Positions 53,652 through 63,546 are shown, counted from the first letter of the stretch. The stretch: 64,000 nucleotides of DNA from JBJYIN01 sp046237015 (GCF_046237015.1 NZ_JBJYIN010000001.1:124001-188000), one strand, 5' to 3'. Notes: a model not told the origin generated them from the letters alone. Program-made: numbers and translations.

Positions 53652-54443
53652 ATGCAGGCTGAAATTCTCCTTACCTTAAAACTTCAACAGCGTTTATTTG
53701 CCGATCCCCGGCGCATCGAACTCCTAAAACAAATCCGCCATACCGGCTCCATTAGTCAAGGGGCCAAACTGGCAGGAATCAGTTATAAAAGCGCCTGGGA
53801 CGCCATTAACGAGATGAACCAATTGGCTGAACAAACCATTGTCGATCGCATGACGGGGGGTAAAGGCGGCGGCGGTGCGCAGGTCACCCGCTATGGCGAA
53901 CGCCTGCTCCAACTTTATGATTTACTGGCTCAGATTCAGCAAAAAGCCTTCGATGTACTGCAAGAGGATGGGCTACCGCTGGATAGTCTGTTAGCAGCAA
54001 TAGCACGTTTTTCGTTGCAAACCAGCGCTCGCAACCAATTTTTTGGAACCGTGCTTGCACGCAGCCATCAAGCCGTTCAACAACATCTGGACATTTTGCT
54101 CGCCGACGGTAAAACAACGGTTAGCGCACTGATCACCCGTCAAAGTGCGGAACGTCTGCGTTTGGATACCGGGAAAGAAGTGTTAGTGCTGATTAAGGCT
54201 CCTTGGGTAAATGTCTACGCCACCGATTTCCCTGAAATACAGGCCGATAATATTCTCACCGGTCAAATCAGCACCCTCGAAACAGGCAGCGACAACAGTG
54301 AAGTATTGATCTCGCTGGCCGGAGGAGAAACGCTGTGCTCAACCGTGCCTAATGAAGCCGTCAAAGCACAGGGCTTGCAACTGGGTATGGACGTCAAGGC
54401 ATCTTTTAATGCCGATCAGGTGATTATCGCGACCCTCTGTTAG
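53652..54443 (+). CDS. modE: Molybdate-responsive regulator ModE
   Basis: From the ATG at 53652 the protein has 263 residues (E. coli 262). The upstream in-frame extension is rejected. An N-terminal winged helix (RIELLKQIRHTGSISQGAKLAGISYKSAWDAINEMN, wing with TGGKGGGGAQVT) is followed by two Mop domains: SARNQFFGTVLARSHQAVQQHL and the second repeat near ADNILTGQISTLETG. ModE-molybdate represses modABC and affects molybdoenzyme operons. Candidate targets in this window are modA (53143) and fdnG (35441). Confidence 0.96.
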   Translation: MQAEILLTLKLQQRLFADPRRIELLKQIRHTGSISQGAKLAGISYKSAWDAINEMNQLAEQTIVDRMTGGKGGGGAQVTRYGERLLQLYDLLAQIQQKAFDVLQEDGLPLDSLLAAIARFSLQTSARNQFFGTVLARSHQAVQQHLDILLADGKTTVSALITRQSAERLRLDTGKEVLVLIKAPWVNVYATDFPEIQADNILTGQISTLETGSDNSEVLISLAGGETLCSTVPNEAVKAQGLQLGMDVKASFNADQVIIATLC

Positions 54444-54529
54444 CGCTACGATGTGGTCACACCGGTAGCCCCCAGCCAAGGTCTCTCATGATAAGAATAG
54501 GTTATCGCTCTGCTGAGAAAGGATAAAAA

Positions 54530-56008
54530 ATGTCGTTATTAAAAATATCGCAAGGATTGTTTCGTTTAAGTGATACGCGAATGCTACGACTGGATGATCT
54601 AGCGGTAACACAAGAGCAATGCTGGGCATTTGTGGGCGCAAACGGCAGCGGAAAATCATCATTAGCACGCGCATTATCCGGTGATTTGCCCATTCTGAGC
54701 GGTGAACGGACATGCAATTTCCACCAAATCGTCAGGCTATCATTTGAACAATTACAAAAGCTGGTTTCCGAAGAGTGGCAACGTAATAACACCGACATGC
54801 TCAGCGATGGCGAAGACGATACCGGGCGCACAACTGCCGACGTCATTCAGGATAACGTGAAAGATCAATTTCGTTGTCAATTACTTGCCGAACAGTTTGG
54901 TATAGAACATCTTCTCACTCGCCGATTCAAATATCTTTCTACCGGCGAAACACGCAAAACTATGTTATGCCAGGCGCTGATGCCCCACCCCGACTTACTC
55001 ATTCTGGATGAACCGTTTGACGGGCTGGACGTCGCTTCGCGTCAGCAATTGGCTGAGCAACTCTCACAACTTGCCGACGATGGTTGCACTTTGGTCCTGA
55101 TCCTCAATCGGTTCGATGATATCCCTTCTTTTATTAGCCATGTCGGTATTCTCGCCGACTGCACATTAACTCGCATTGGCGAACGCGAAAAGATTTTCTC
55201 TGACGCGTTGATTGCACAATTGGCTTATAGCGAAAAATTAACCGGCACGTCAATTCCCGAACCTGAAGATCCATTGCGGCACACCAAATTACCCACTAAC
55301 CGTCCACTGATTACACTGCGTAATGGCATCGTTCAATATAACGATCGCCCCATCCTACATGGATTAAATTGGGAAGTGCTGAGTGGTCAACACTGGCAAA
55401 TCGTCGGTCCTAACGGCGCAGGAAAATCAACGTTGTTGAGTTTGATTACTGGCGATCACCCACAAGGATACAGTAATGACCTGACGCTGTTTGGCCGCAG
55501 ACGCGGTAGCGGAGAAACGATCTGGGATATCAAACGCCATATTGGTTACGTCAGCAGCAGCTTACATCTGGACTATCGAGTCAGTGTCAGCGTTCGTAAC
55601 GTTATCCTATCGGGATTTTTCGACTCTATCGGGATTTATCAGGCTATTTCCGATCGTCAACGGCAGCTCACCGATCAATGGCTGGCGCTGTTAGGCCTTG
55701 ATGGTGCGATAGCGGATAGCCCCTTTCAGTCATTATCCTGGGGCCAGCAGCGTCTAGCTCTGGTCGCCAGAGCATTGGTAAAGCACCCCGCGCTGTTAAT
55801 TCTGGACGAACCGTTACAAGGTTTGGATCCGCTCAATCGTCAGTTGGTTCTTCGCTGGCTGGATATCTTAATTGGTGAAGGCGATACGCAATTGCTTTTC
55901 GTTTCTCACCACGCTGAAGATGCCCCGAAATGCATCACTCACCGCCTGACATTTCTCGCTGAAGGCGATATCTATCGCTATCAGATAGAAGGAAATAAGG
56001 ATATATAA
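54530..56008 (+). CDS. modF: ModF, duplicated ABC ATPase
   Basis: A 492-residue protein with two ABC cassettes. The first has GANGSGKSSLARAL, signature-like YLSTGETRKTMLCQAL and LLILDEPFDGLD; the second GPNGAGKSTLLSLITGD, LSWGQQRLALVARAL and LLILDEPLQGLDPLN. It has no membrane part. Its role in molybdenum metabolism is unclear in E. coli; it lies directly after modE in both genomes. Confidence 0.93.
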   Translation: MSLLKISQGLFRLSDTRMLRLDDLAVTQEQCWAFVGANGSGKSSLARALSGDLPILSGERTCNFHQIVRLSFEQLQKLVSEEWQRNNTDMLSDGEDDTGRTTADVIQDNVKDQFRCQLLAEQFGIEHLLTRRFKYLSTGETRKTMLCQALMPHPDLLILDEPFDGLDVASRQQLAEQLSQLADDGCTLVLILNRFDDIPSFISHVGILADCTLTRIGEREKIFSDALIAQLAYSEKLTGTSIPEPEDPLRHTKLPTNRPLITLRNGIVQYNDRPILHGLNWEVLSGQHWQIVGPNGAGKSTLLSLITGDHPQGYSNDLTLFGRRRGSGETIWDIKRHIGYVSSSLHLDYRVSVSVRNVILSGFFDSIGIYQAISDRQRQLTDQWLALLGLDGAIADSPFQSLSWGQQRLALVARALVKHPALLILDEPLQGLDPLNRQLVLRWLDILIGEGDTQLLFVSHHAEDAPKCITHRLTFLAEGDIYRYQIEGNKDI

Positions 56009-56169
56009 CCCCTAAACCAGGGATGATAACGCTACCACAAAAATAAATATATCAAAGAAAGAATGTGTTTATACTCTACACAATTCAAGTTTCAGGATTT
56101 CGTTATAGATCACCTTTCACTGTATAAAGTCGTGTTATTTTCTGCTTTGTTGTCACAAAAGAGGTCATT

Positions 56170-57186
56170 ATGAACGTTTTAGTTACTGGTGGTAGCGGTT
56201 ACATAGGTAGTCATACTTGCGTGCAATTACTCACGGCAGGACACCACCCTATCATTCTTGATAATTTATGTAACAGCAAAGCCAGCGTAGTGAAAACTAT
56301 CGCGCAATTAACGGGTAAGACGCCCGACTTTTACCAAGGGGATATTCGTGATACTGCATTGTTGAATGACATATTTTCTCGCCATGCTATCGATACGGTG
56401 ATCCATTTTGCCGGTCTGAAAGCCGTTGGGGAATCTGTCCGCAAACCGGTTAGTTATTACGATAATAACGTTTACGGCACCCTAACACTGGTGGAAGCCA
56501 TGAAAAAGGCTGGCGTGAAAAACCTGATTTTCAGTTCTTCCGCTACCGTATATGGTGATCAGCCTCAGATTCCGTATCAGGAAAGTTTCCCGACAGGTCA
56601 CCCTGCTAGCCCTTATGGCCGTAGTAAATTGATGGTGGAACAAATTCTGCGGGACCTGCAGCAAGCTGAGCCTGATTGGAGCATCGCACTACTGCGTTAT
56701 TTCAACCCGGTAGGTGCGCATCCGTCAGGCCAGATGGGTGAAGATCCACAGGGTATTCCTAATAACCTGATGCCTTATATCTCTCAGGTTGCCGTTGGTC
56801 GTCGGGAGTCACTGGCCATTTTTGGCAATGATTATCCAACAGAAGATGGCACAGGCGTGCGTGATTACATCCATGTCGTTGATTTGGCTGATGGACATGT
56901 TGCCGCGATGAAAGCATTGCAAGATCGCGCTGGCGTACATGTTTATAACCTTGGCGCTGGCGTGGGCTATAGCGTATTACAAGTGGTCGATGCTTTCAGC
57001 AAAGCCTGCGGCAAACCGCTGGCCCACCACTTTGTGCCGCGCCGTGAAGGCGATTTGGCCGCTTATTGGGCTGATGCCGAGAAAGCAGCGCGAGAGCTAA
57101 ACTGGCGGGTCAGCCGTTCATTGGAAGAGATGGCGCAAGACACTTGGCGCTGGCAGTCCACACATCCTTATGGTTATCCGGACTAA
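56170..57186 (+). CDS. galE: UDP-glucose 4-epimerase
   Basis: GalE interconverts UDP-glucose and UDP-galactose. The 338-residue protein has VTGGSGYIGSHTCVQLL for NAD, SSSATVYGD and the catalytic YGRSK, and LRYFNPVGAHPSGQMGEDP. It can feed galactose catabolism or surface-polysaccharide synthesis, including the locus in this window. About 160 bases of AT-rich promoter region precede it, with no clear GalR operator. galM follows; galT and galK are absent here. Confidence 0.97.
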   Translation: MNVLVTGGSGYIGSHTCVQLLTAGHHPIILDNLCNSKASVVKTIAQLTGKTPDFYQGDIRDTALLNDIFSRHAIDTVIHFAGLKAVGESVRKPVSYYDNNVYGTLTLVEAMKKAGVKNLIFSSSATVYGDQPQIPYQESFPTGHPASPYGRSKLMVEQILRDLQQAEPDWSIALLRYFNPVGAHPSGQMGEDPQGIPNNLMPYISQVAVGRRESLAIFGNDYPTEDGTGVRDYIHVVDLADGHVAAMKALQDRAGVHVYNLGAGVGYSVLQVVDAFSKACGKPLAHHFVPRREGDLAAYWADAEKAARELNWRVSRSLEEMAQDTWRWQSTHPYGYPD

Positions 57187-57212
57187 ACGTTACTCGGACG
57201 AAAAAACATCAA

Positions 57213-57243
57213 AACATCGCATAAACTAACATTATGCGATGTT
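57213..57243 (+). repeat. Strong hairpin in the galE-galM spacer
   Basis: AACATCGCATAA (57213-57224) and TTATGCGATGTT (57232-57243) are perfect 12-bp arms with a 7-base loop. It fills most of the 82-base gap. There is no T-run, so it may be an mRNA stabiliser, or mark where galTK are missing compared with E. coli. Confidence 0.8.
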
Positions 57244-57268
57244 GGTCGGTCATCTACAGGAGTTGGTC

Positions 57269-58315
57269 ATGTTGAATGAAAAAACGGCAGCGTTAGCACC
57301 CGATGGTCAGCCATTTCAATTAACTACCTTACAGAATTTGGCTGGCATGCGCGTTTGCCTGATGGATTGGGGGGCAACCTGGCTTTCTTGCCAGATTCCC
57401 GTTCTAGAGGGAGAAGTCAGAGAGGTACTATTAGGATGTGCTTCGCCAGAGCAATATCCCCAGCAGAGTGCCTACCTCGGCGCATCAATTGGTCGATACG
57501 CTAATCGCATTGCCAATGCCACGCTAACCCGTGGTGATGAAACCTATTCTCTCACCGCCAATCAGGATATCCATCAATTACACGGAGGACCTGAAGGGTT
57601 TCATGCTCGACGCTGGACCATCCTCAGTCAAGATGCCTCACAGATTACCTACCAACTCTATTCGTCAGACGGCGATCAGGGGTATCCCGGACAGCTCAAT
57701 GTGCAAGTCTGTTATCGCCTGACGGAACATCATTCACTGGAAATCACCTATCAGGCCGTCACAGAGAAAACCTGCCCGGTCTGCCTGACTAATCATGCCT
57801 ATTTCAACCTTGACGGCGGCACAACCGATGTCCGAAAACACCAGTTACAGTTGTTTGCCGATTACTACTTACCGGTAAATAGTGCGGGTATTCCTTGTGC
57901 TGATCTTAAACAGGTTAAAGAGACAGGAATGGATTTCCGGCACCCAAAGACTTTGGAACAGGATTTCCTGCGGGATGACGATCAGGTTGCGGTGAGCGGC
58001 TACGATCATGCTTACCTATTACATAGAACATGCGGATCCAGTGAAAGCCCAGCAGCCAATCTATGGTCATCAGATGGCCGGGTAATGATGAGTGTCTTTA
58101 CCAGTGCGCCTGCATTACAGCTATACAGCGGAAACTTCTTATCCGGCACGCCATCAAGAGAAGGTGGAACCTACAAAAATCATGCTGGTGTGGCACTGGA
58201 AAGTGAATTTTTACCGGATAGCCCTAATCATCCGAACTGGCCACAACCGGATTGTTGGCTAAAACCAGGCAAAGTCTATCGTTCTGAAACCATTTATCAA
58301 TTTTTTACTCAATGA
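57269..58315 (+). CDS. galM: Aldose 1-epimerase (mutarotase)
   Basis: GalM interconverts alpha and beta anomers of galactose or glucose. From the ATG at 57269, preceded by AGGAG, it has 348 residues (E. coli 346). SIGRYANRIANATL, LHGGPEGFHARRW with the substrate His, LTNHAYFNLDGG with the catalytic His, and ALESEFLPDSPNHPNWPQ with the catalytic Glu are all present. It follows galE directly rather than galK. Confidence 0.95.
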   Translation: MLNEKTAALAPDGQPFQLTTLQNLAGMRVCLMDWGATWLSCQIPVLEGEVREVLLGCASPEQYPQQSAYLGASIGRYANRIANATLTRGDETYSLTANQDIHQLHGGPEGFHARRWTILSQDASQITYQLYSSDGDQGYPGQLNVQVCYRLTEHHSLEITYQAVTEKTCPVCLTNHAYFNLDGGTTDVRKHQLQLFADYYLPVNSAGIPCADLKQVKETGMDFRHPKTLEQDFLRDDDQVAVSGYDHAYLLHRTCGSSESPAANLWSSDGRVMMSVFTSAPALQLYSGNFLSGTPSREGGTYKNHAGVALESEFLPDSPNHPNWPQPDCWLKPGKVYRSETIYQFFTQ

Positions 58316-58511
58316 CGAAGATAGCCACCTCTGACCAAGTGCCCGACATCAGCGTGAGAAAAAGCTGAAACGGTAAAGCAGTACGTGATTTCGAACAAAT
58401 AGCATGCGGATAAATGACGTCCTTATTGACAATCCATTGCCGATCACCGCTCTCCGCCCCTATAATGAAATGAGTTATCACAGAAATCTTAGGATATGAA
58501 GGAGTTTAGCT

Positions 58512-59264
58512 ATGGCTGTAACTAAGCTGGTATTGGTAAGACACGGTGAGAGCCAGTGGAACAACGAAAACCGCTTCACGGGCTGGTACGATGTTGATCT
58601 GTCCGACAAGGGTCGCACAGAGGCTAAAGCCGCCGGTAAATTGCTGAAAGAAGAAGGCTTCGCCTTTGATTTCGCCTATACCTCCGTGCTGAAACGTGCC
58701 ATCCATACACTGTGGAATGTACTGGACGAGCTGGATCAAGCCTGGCTACCAGTTGAAAAATCCTGGAAACTGAATGAACGTCATTACGGTGCGCTGCAAG
58801 GTTTAAATAAAGCCGAAACCGCTGAAAAATATGGCGATGATCAGGTAAAACAATGGCGTCGCGGCTTCGCGGTGACACCACCGGAACTGACTCGTGAAGA
58901 TGAACGTTTCCCTGGACACGATCCGCGCTATGCATCTTTGAGTGATAAAGAGCTGCCGTTGACCGAAAGCCTGGCGCTAACGATTGAACGTGTTGTGCCT
59001 TACTGGAATGAAACCATCCTGCCACGCATCAAGAGTGGTGAACGCGTTATTATCGCTGCTCACGGCAACTCACTGCGTGCTTTGGTTAAATACCTGGACA
59101 ACATGGGTGAAGATGAAATTCTTGAGCTCAATATCCCAACCGGTGTACCGCTGGTTTATGAATTCGATGAAAACTTCAAGCCAATCAAACACTACTATCT
59201 GGGCAATGCTGACGAAATCGCAGCAAAAGCAGCAGCCGTAGCAAATCAGGGTAAAGCCAAGTAA
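58512..59264 (+). CDS. gpmA: 2,3-bisphosphoglycerate-dependent phosphoglycerate mutase
   Basis: Glycolytic enzyme of 250 residues, the E. coli length. The phosphohistidine motif KLVLVRHGESQWNNENRFTGW (His11), the ERHYGALQGLNK region and the second His in IIAAHGNSLRALVKYL are complete. It has its own promoter region and ends before a bidirectional terminator. Confidence 0.98.
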   Translation: MAVTKLVLVRHGESQWNNENRFTGWYDVDLSDKGRTEAKAAGKLLKEEGFAFDFAYTSVLKRAIHTLWNVLDELDQAWLPVEKSWKLNERHYGALQGLNKAETAEKYGDDQVKQWRRGFAVTPPELTREDERFPGHDPRYASLSDKELPLTESLALTIERVVPYWNETILPRIKSGERVIIAAHGNSLRALVKYLDNMGEDEILELNIPTGVPLVYEFDENFKPIKHYYLGNADEIAAKAAAVANQGKAK

Positions 59265-59333
59265 TCTCAGACATTCTCAAACGCATGAAAATGTTGCGCT
59301 AATAACCTGAAGGTAAGATTTATTACCTCCATA

Positions 59334-59361
59334 AAAAAACCGGCTAATAAGCCGGTTTTTT
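59334..59361. terminator. Bidirectional intrinsic terminator gpmA/aroG
   Basis: AACCGGCT (59338-59345) pairs with AGCCGGTT (59350-59357) around a 4-base loop, with an A-run before and a T-run after. It therefore works on both strands, ending gpmA and the convergent aroG. Confidence 0.93.
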
Positions 59362-59379
59362 GTGATCATAACCCGATCG

Positions 59380-60435
59380 TTATTTGCTGCGACGCGCACG
59401 CACGGCGGCCGCTAACTGACGCAACAACACTTCAGTATCTTCCCAGCCGATACAGGCATCAGTGATACTCTGTCCGTAGACCAACGACTCGTTTCCTTCC
59501 AGATTCTGATTACCTTCAACCAGATGGCTTTCCACCATCACACCCACGATCGCTTTTTCACCCTGAGCAAGCTGACCACTCACGTCTTCGCAGACTTCCA
59601 TTTGCTTTTCGAACTTTTTGCTACTGTTGGCATGGCTAAAATCAATCATCACCTGCGGTTTTAATCCTGCTTTTTCCAGACCCACTTTCACATCTTTCAC
59701 ATGTTCAGCGCTGTAATTCGGCGTTTTACCGCCACGCAGGATAATATGGCAATCATTGTTACCACTGGTGTTAACGATCGCGGAGTGCCCCCACTTCGTC
59801 ACGGACAAGAAACAGTGTGGCGCACTGGCCGCATTGATAGCATCAATGGCTACTTTGATTGTACCATCCGTGCCATTCTTGAACCCAACCGGACAAGACA
59901 AGCCCGAAGCCAATTCACGATGAACCTGAGACTCGGTGGTACGCGCCCCTATCGCTCCCCAGCTCATGAGATCTGCCAAATACTGTGGCGTAATCATATC
60001 CAGAAACTCACCAGCCGCGGGCAGCCCCAAACTATTAATTTCCAGCAGCAGTTGACGGGCGATACGCAGACCATCGTTAATCTGATAGCTATGATCCATA
60101 TGCGGATCGTTAATTAATCCCTTCCAGCCAACTGTCGTACGAGGTTTTTCAAAATAAACCCGCATGACGATTTCCAGGTCGTCATTCAATTCCTGACGCA
60201 ACTTGAGCAAACGAGCAGCATATTCCTTGGCCGCTTTTGGGTCATGAATAGAGCAAGGGCCAATAACAACCAGCAAGCGATCATCGTTACCGTTGAGGAT
60301 TTTATGGATAGCAGTACGCGCGAACGATACCGTCTCCGCAGCTTTATCCGTAGCGGGAAACTTCTCCAACAGAGCAACCGGCGGCAAAAGTTCTTTAATA
60401 TCTTTAATTCTTAAATCATCATTTTGGTAATTCAT
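59380..60435 (-). CDS. aroG: DAHP synthase, phenylalanine-sensitive type
   Basis: AroG makes 3-deoxy-arabino-heptulosonate-7-phosphate, the first shikimate-pathway step, from PEP and erythrose-4-phosphate. The 351-residue protein follows E. coli AroG nearly throughout (MNYQNDDLRIKDIKELLPP; LLVVIGPCSIHDPKAAKEYA; RVYFEKPRTTVGWKGLINDP; MIDFSHANSSKKFEKQ; VMVESHLVEGNQ). The opening sequence and D(L)RI region match the Phe-feedback isozyme. The upstream region shows no clear TyrR box by eye. Confidence 0.96.
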   Translation of the reverse strand: MNYQNDDLRIKDIKELLPPVALLEKFPATDKAAETVSFARTAIHKILNGNDDRLLVVIGPCSIHDPKAAKEYAARLLKLRQELNDDLEIVMRVYFEKPRTTVGWKGLINDPHMDHSYQINDGLRIARQLLLEINSLGLPAAGEFLDMITPQYLADLMSWGAIGARTTESQVHRELASGLSCPVGFKNGTDGTIKVAIDAINAASAPHCFLSVTKWGHSAIVNTSGNNDCHIILRGGKTPNYSAEHVKDVKVGLEKAGLKPQVMIDFSHANSSKKFEKQMEVCEDVSGQLAQGEKAIVGVMVESHLVEGNQNLEGNESLVYGQSITDACIGWEDTEVLLRQLAAAVRARRSK

Positions 60436-60682
60436 AGTAATTCCATCGATTCCAGAACGGTATTTTTAGCTTACACGCAACGCGTATCGCTCGTACACAA
60501 GACAGCTGCAAGCTTGAGAAACAGTGATATTCACGCATTATATGTCAATCAGGTGGCATCATGGCGCTAAATTCGAGCAATATTATTCGATGAAATCCTA
60601 TTCACCATGAAATATTCTTACCTTTTCAGCATATCGTCACTTTAGCATCCGAATGTGGGTAAATTAATTAGGTGGTCAAACG

Positions 60683-61606
60683 ATGGCACACGATCATAAC
60701 CATGCAGAGTCAGGCAACAGTCAGCGTCTTCTGGCTGCGTTTATTATAACGGCTACCTTTATGGTGGCAGAGGTAGTAGGCGGGTTGCTATCTGGCTCCT
60801 TAGCGCTGCTTGCCGATGCTGGGCATATGTTAACTGACGCCGCCGCTTTATTTGTCGCGCTACTGGCTGTTCATTTTTCCCAAAAGAAACCAAATTCTCG
60901 TCATACGTTTGGCTATTTGCGTTTCACTACGCTTGCCGCATTCGTCAATGCCCTAACGCTGTTAGTCATTACTGCGTTCATTGTTTGGGAAGCGATCCAA
61001 CGTTTTTATGAACCCCAACCTGTGGCGGGTATTCCCATGTTACTGGTTGCCGTCGGCGGTTTATTGGCGAATATCGTCGCGTTTTGGTTATTGCATCACG
61101 GTAGCGGAGAGAAAAACATCAATGTCCGTGCGGCAGCATTACATGTACTGGGTGATTTACTCGGTTCCGTTGGTGCTATTATCGCTGCACTCATTATTTT
61201 GCTGACCAACTGGACGCCTATCGATCCTATTTTGTCGATTTTAGTCTCCTGTCTGGTACTACGTAGCGCCTGGTCCCTGATGAAAGAGAGTATTCATGAA
61301 CTGCTGGAAGGGACACCCGGTGCGATAAGCATTGAATCACTGAAGAAAGATTTAACGATGAATATCCCCGAAGTCAGAAATATTCATCATGTACACATAT
61401 GGCAGATTGGCGAACAACCGATGATGACGCTACATGCGCAGATCATTCCGCCTCACGACCATGACGCTTTGCTAAAACGGATTCAGGAATACTTACGACA
61501 AAACTATCAGATTGGTCACACAACGATCCAAATGGAGTATCAACACTGTGATGATGACCATTGCGATATTCATCCCACAACTCGTCATCATCACCATCAC
61601 GAATAG
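60683..61606 (+). CDS. zitB: CDF-family zinc efflux protein ZitB
   Basis: A 307-residue cation diffusion facilitator with six helices. The transport-site residues are in LLADAGHMLTDAAALFVALLAV (HxxxD, helix II) and LHVLGDLLGSVGAIIAALI (HxxxD, helix V). A cytoplasmic domain follows (EVRNIHHVHIWQIGEQPMMTLHAQI). Both ends are His-rich: HDHNHAE at the start, and HCDDDHCDIHPTTRHHHHHE at the C-terminus, likely Zn-binding. Position between aroG and pnuC is as in E. coli. Confidence 0.95.
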   Translation: MAHDHNHAESGNSQRLLAAFIITATFMVAEVVGGLLSGSLALLADAGHMLTDAAALFVALLAVHFSQKKPNSRHTFGYLRFTTLAAFVNALTLLVITAFIVWEAIQRFYEPQPVAGIPMLLVAVGGLLANIVAFWLLHHGSGEKNINVRAAALHVLGDLLGSVGAIIAALIILLTNWTPIDPILSILVSCLVLRSAWSLMKESIHELLEGTPGAISIESLKKDLTMNIPEVRNIHHVHIWQIGEQPMMTLHAQIIPPHDHDALLKRIQEYLRQNYQIGHTTIQMEYQHCDDDHCDIHPTTRHHHHHE

Positions 61607-61619
61607 GTTGATCCGATGA

Positions 61620-62345
61620 TTAGGCTCCACGCGCAAGTGGGGCCGAGCGGTTTTCGCGAGCGCTTTTAATCCACATCCACGAACCGTTCATCGCAATCAG
61701 CGTCAGAATCACGTATTCCACGGCCATGGCATAGACCCCTTGATAAGCAAAAATCACGACGCTGATGATGTCAATCACGACCCACAATAGCCAGTTTTCA
61801 ACATATTTACGTGTCATCAATAACATCGCCACAATAGATAGTACCATCATGGTTGAGTCCCAGAACGGGAATGCATCAGGTTGCAATTCTGGCATCTGTA
61901 TATCCATTCCTGCTATTTGCATCCCTGATACCGCAACACGCGTCAGTACAGCAAAAACCGGATCGATGTAGGCCGTCATCAAACCAATCGCGATAACACT
62001 CACCGCAGACCAGCCAATCAACTTAGGCAAGGGAAGCCAACGGATCCTGAGTTCGATCTCATTGGCATCCGTTTTACGCGTCCAGGCATACCAGCCGTAT
62101 ACGTTGGCAGCGAAAAAGAAAATCTGCAACAACAGGCTTGCATAGAGCTGAATCTGGAAGAAAATCACCGCAAACAGGGTGACATTAATCAAGCCAAACA
62201 AATAGTTGATGGTTTTTTCCAGGCTCGCGAGCCAGATACACAGCAAACCAAACACTGTGCCAATCGCTTCAATCCAAGAAAGATCGTATCCTCCCGCACC
62301 CAATGGAATATGAATCAAGATATTACTGGTACTAAAAAAGTCCAT
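61620..62345 (-). CDS. pnuC: Nicotinamide riboside transporter PnuC
   Basis: A 241-residue inner-membrane protein with about seven helices. It resembles E. coli PnuC from MDFFSTSNILIHIPLGAGGYDLSWIEAIGT onward, with NVTLFAVIFFQIQLYASLLLQIFFFAANVYGWYAW and PDAFPFWDSTMMVLSIVAMLLMTRKYVENWLLWV. The ATG at 62345 is used; a GTG lies three codons upstream. It follows nadA in the same direction, so uptake and de novo NAD synthesis are co-transcribed. Confidence 0.95.
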   Translation of the reverse strand: MDFFSTSNILIHIPLGAGGYDLSWIEAIGTVFGLLCIWLASLEKTINYLFGLINVTLFAVIFFQIQLYASLLLQIFFFAANVYGWYAWTRKTDANEIELRIRWLPLPKLIGWSAVSVIAIGLMTAYIDPVFAVLTRVAVSGMQIAGMDIQMPELQPDAFPFWDSTMMVLSIVAMLLMTRKYVENWLLWVVIDIISVVIFAYQGVYAMAVEYVILTLIAMNGSWMWIKSARENRSAPLARGA

Positions 62346-62377
62346 CTCCGCCACCCTATCTTATTGATTAAATAAAA

Positions 62378-62408
62378 TTTGTTATGTTTTTAATCAAGAC
62401 ATAACAAA
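62378..62408 (-). repeat. Inverted repeat between nadA and pnuC
   Basis: TTTGTTATGT (62378-62387) and ACATAACAAA (62399-62408) are perfect 10-bp arms with an 11-base loop in the 74-base nadA-pnuC spacer. It may form an intercistronic mRNA hairpin; no known NAD riboswitch fold is recognised. Confidence 0.7.
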
Positions 62409-62419
62409 AAATATCGGTA

Positions 62420-63481
62420 TCAGGCATTCCCGCGTACACGTAATTTTAGTTCTGCCGCAAAATCCAGCATCCGGTTCAATGGAATGAGCGCGCCTTTACG
62501 TAGTGATTCATCAACATGAATTTCATGATTTCCCCCCTGTTGCTCCAGACTCTGAGCAATTGCCTCAAGGCCATTCATTGCCATCCAGGGACAATGCGCG
62601 CAGCTACGGCACGTAGCTCCTTCCCCCGCCGTCGGCGCTTCTAACAATGTTTTATCTGGGCATGCCTGCTGCATTTTGTAGAAAATACCGCGATCGGTCG
62701 CCACAATCAGTTCTCTCTGGGCCAACGTCTTTGCCGCTTGAATCAACTGACTCGTCGAACCCACCGCATCTGCCATTTCAACAACGCTTTGAGGGGACTC
62801 TGGATGCACTAAAATTGCCGCATTGGGATAAAGTACTTTCATGCGTTTCAGCGCCTGAGTTTTAAACTCATCATGAACAATACAGGCTCCCTGCCAACAC
62901 AGCACATCAGCACCAGTCTGTTTTTGCACATAGTTTCCTAAATGGCGGTCTGGCGCCCAAATGATTTTTTGTCCCAGACTGTCAAGATGCTCAATCAACT
63001 CAACCGCAATACTCGACGTCACGACCCAGTCCGCTCGCGCCTTAACCGCCGCGGATGTGTTGGCATACACCACGACAATACGATCGGGATGGCTATCACA
63101 AAACTGATTAAACGACTCAACAGGACAGCCAAGATCGAGCGAACATTCGGCCTCCAGCGTCGGCATCAGTACCGTTTTTTCGGGGTTGAGTATTTTCGCT
63201 GTTTCGCCCATGAAGCGAACACCCGCCACTAACAACGTTGACGCGGGATGCGAACGACCAAAACGCGCCATTTCTAGCGAGTCCGCCACACATCCTCCCG
63301 TTTCTTCCGCTAATGATTGGATTTCCGGATCGGTATAATAGTGAGCAACCATTACCGCATTTCTCTGCTGCAGTAAGGATTTTATCCTGCTACGGTAATG
63401 CAGCTTTTCTTCGGCAGACAGAGGCTTTGGCTTCGCGGGGAAGGGGTAAATTGTTTCATTGCTATCGAAAAGGATACTCAT
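62420..63481 (-). CDS. nadA: Quinolinate synthase A
   Basis: NadA condenses iminoaspartate with dihydroxyacetone phosphate to quinolinate, using a 4Fe-4S cluster. From the ATG at 63481 it has 353 residues. Cluster-type cysteines lie in CSLDLGCPVESF, DVLCWQGACIVHDE and GATCRSCAHCPWMAMNG. MVAHYYTDPEIQSLAEETGG and VAGVRFMGETAKIL form the substrate site. A NadR-like operator lies 65 bases upstream. An upstream extension of 14 residues is rejected. Confidence 0.96.
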   Translation of the reverse strand: MSILFDSNETIYPFPAKPKPLSAEEKLHYRSRIKSLLQQRNAVMVAHYYTDPEIQSLAEETGGCVADSLEMARFGRSHPASTLLVAGVRFMGETAKILNPEKTVLMPTLEAECSLDLGCPVESFNQFCDSHPDRIVVVYANTSAAVKARADWVVTSSIAVELIEHLDSLGQKIIWAPDRHLGNYVQKQTGADVLCWQGACIVHDEFKTQALKRMKVLYPNAAILVHPESPQSVVEMADAVGSTSQLIQAAKTLAQRELIVATDRGIFYKMQQACPDKTLLEAPTAGEGATCRSCAHCPWMAMNGLEAIAQSLEQQGGNHEIHVDESLRKGALIPLNRMLDFAAELKLRVRGNA

Positions 63482-63546
63482 TATGGATTTCCATGATGAC
63501 AATGTAGAATACCGAACGAACATTTCCGCATCGGTTTTACTCTCAT

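Noticed and set aside
56060..56090. GalR operator upstream of galE (GTGTTTATACTCTACAC)
   Set aside because: The outer bases match, but spacing and the central CG dyad of the GalR consensus are missing.
60436..60520. TyrR box upstream of aroG
   Set aside because: Only a partial half-site (TGTAAG) was seen; the second half is not convincing.
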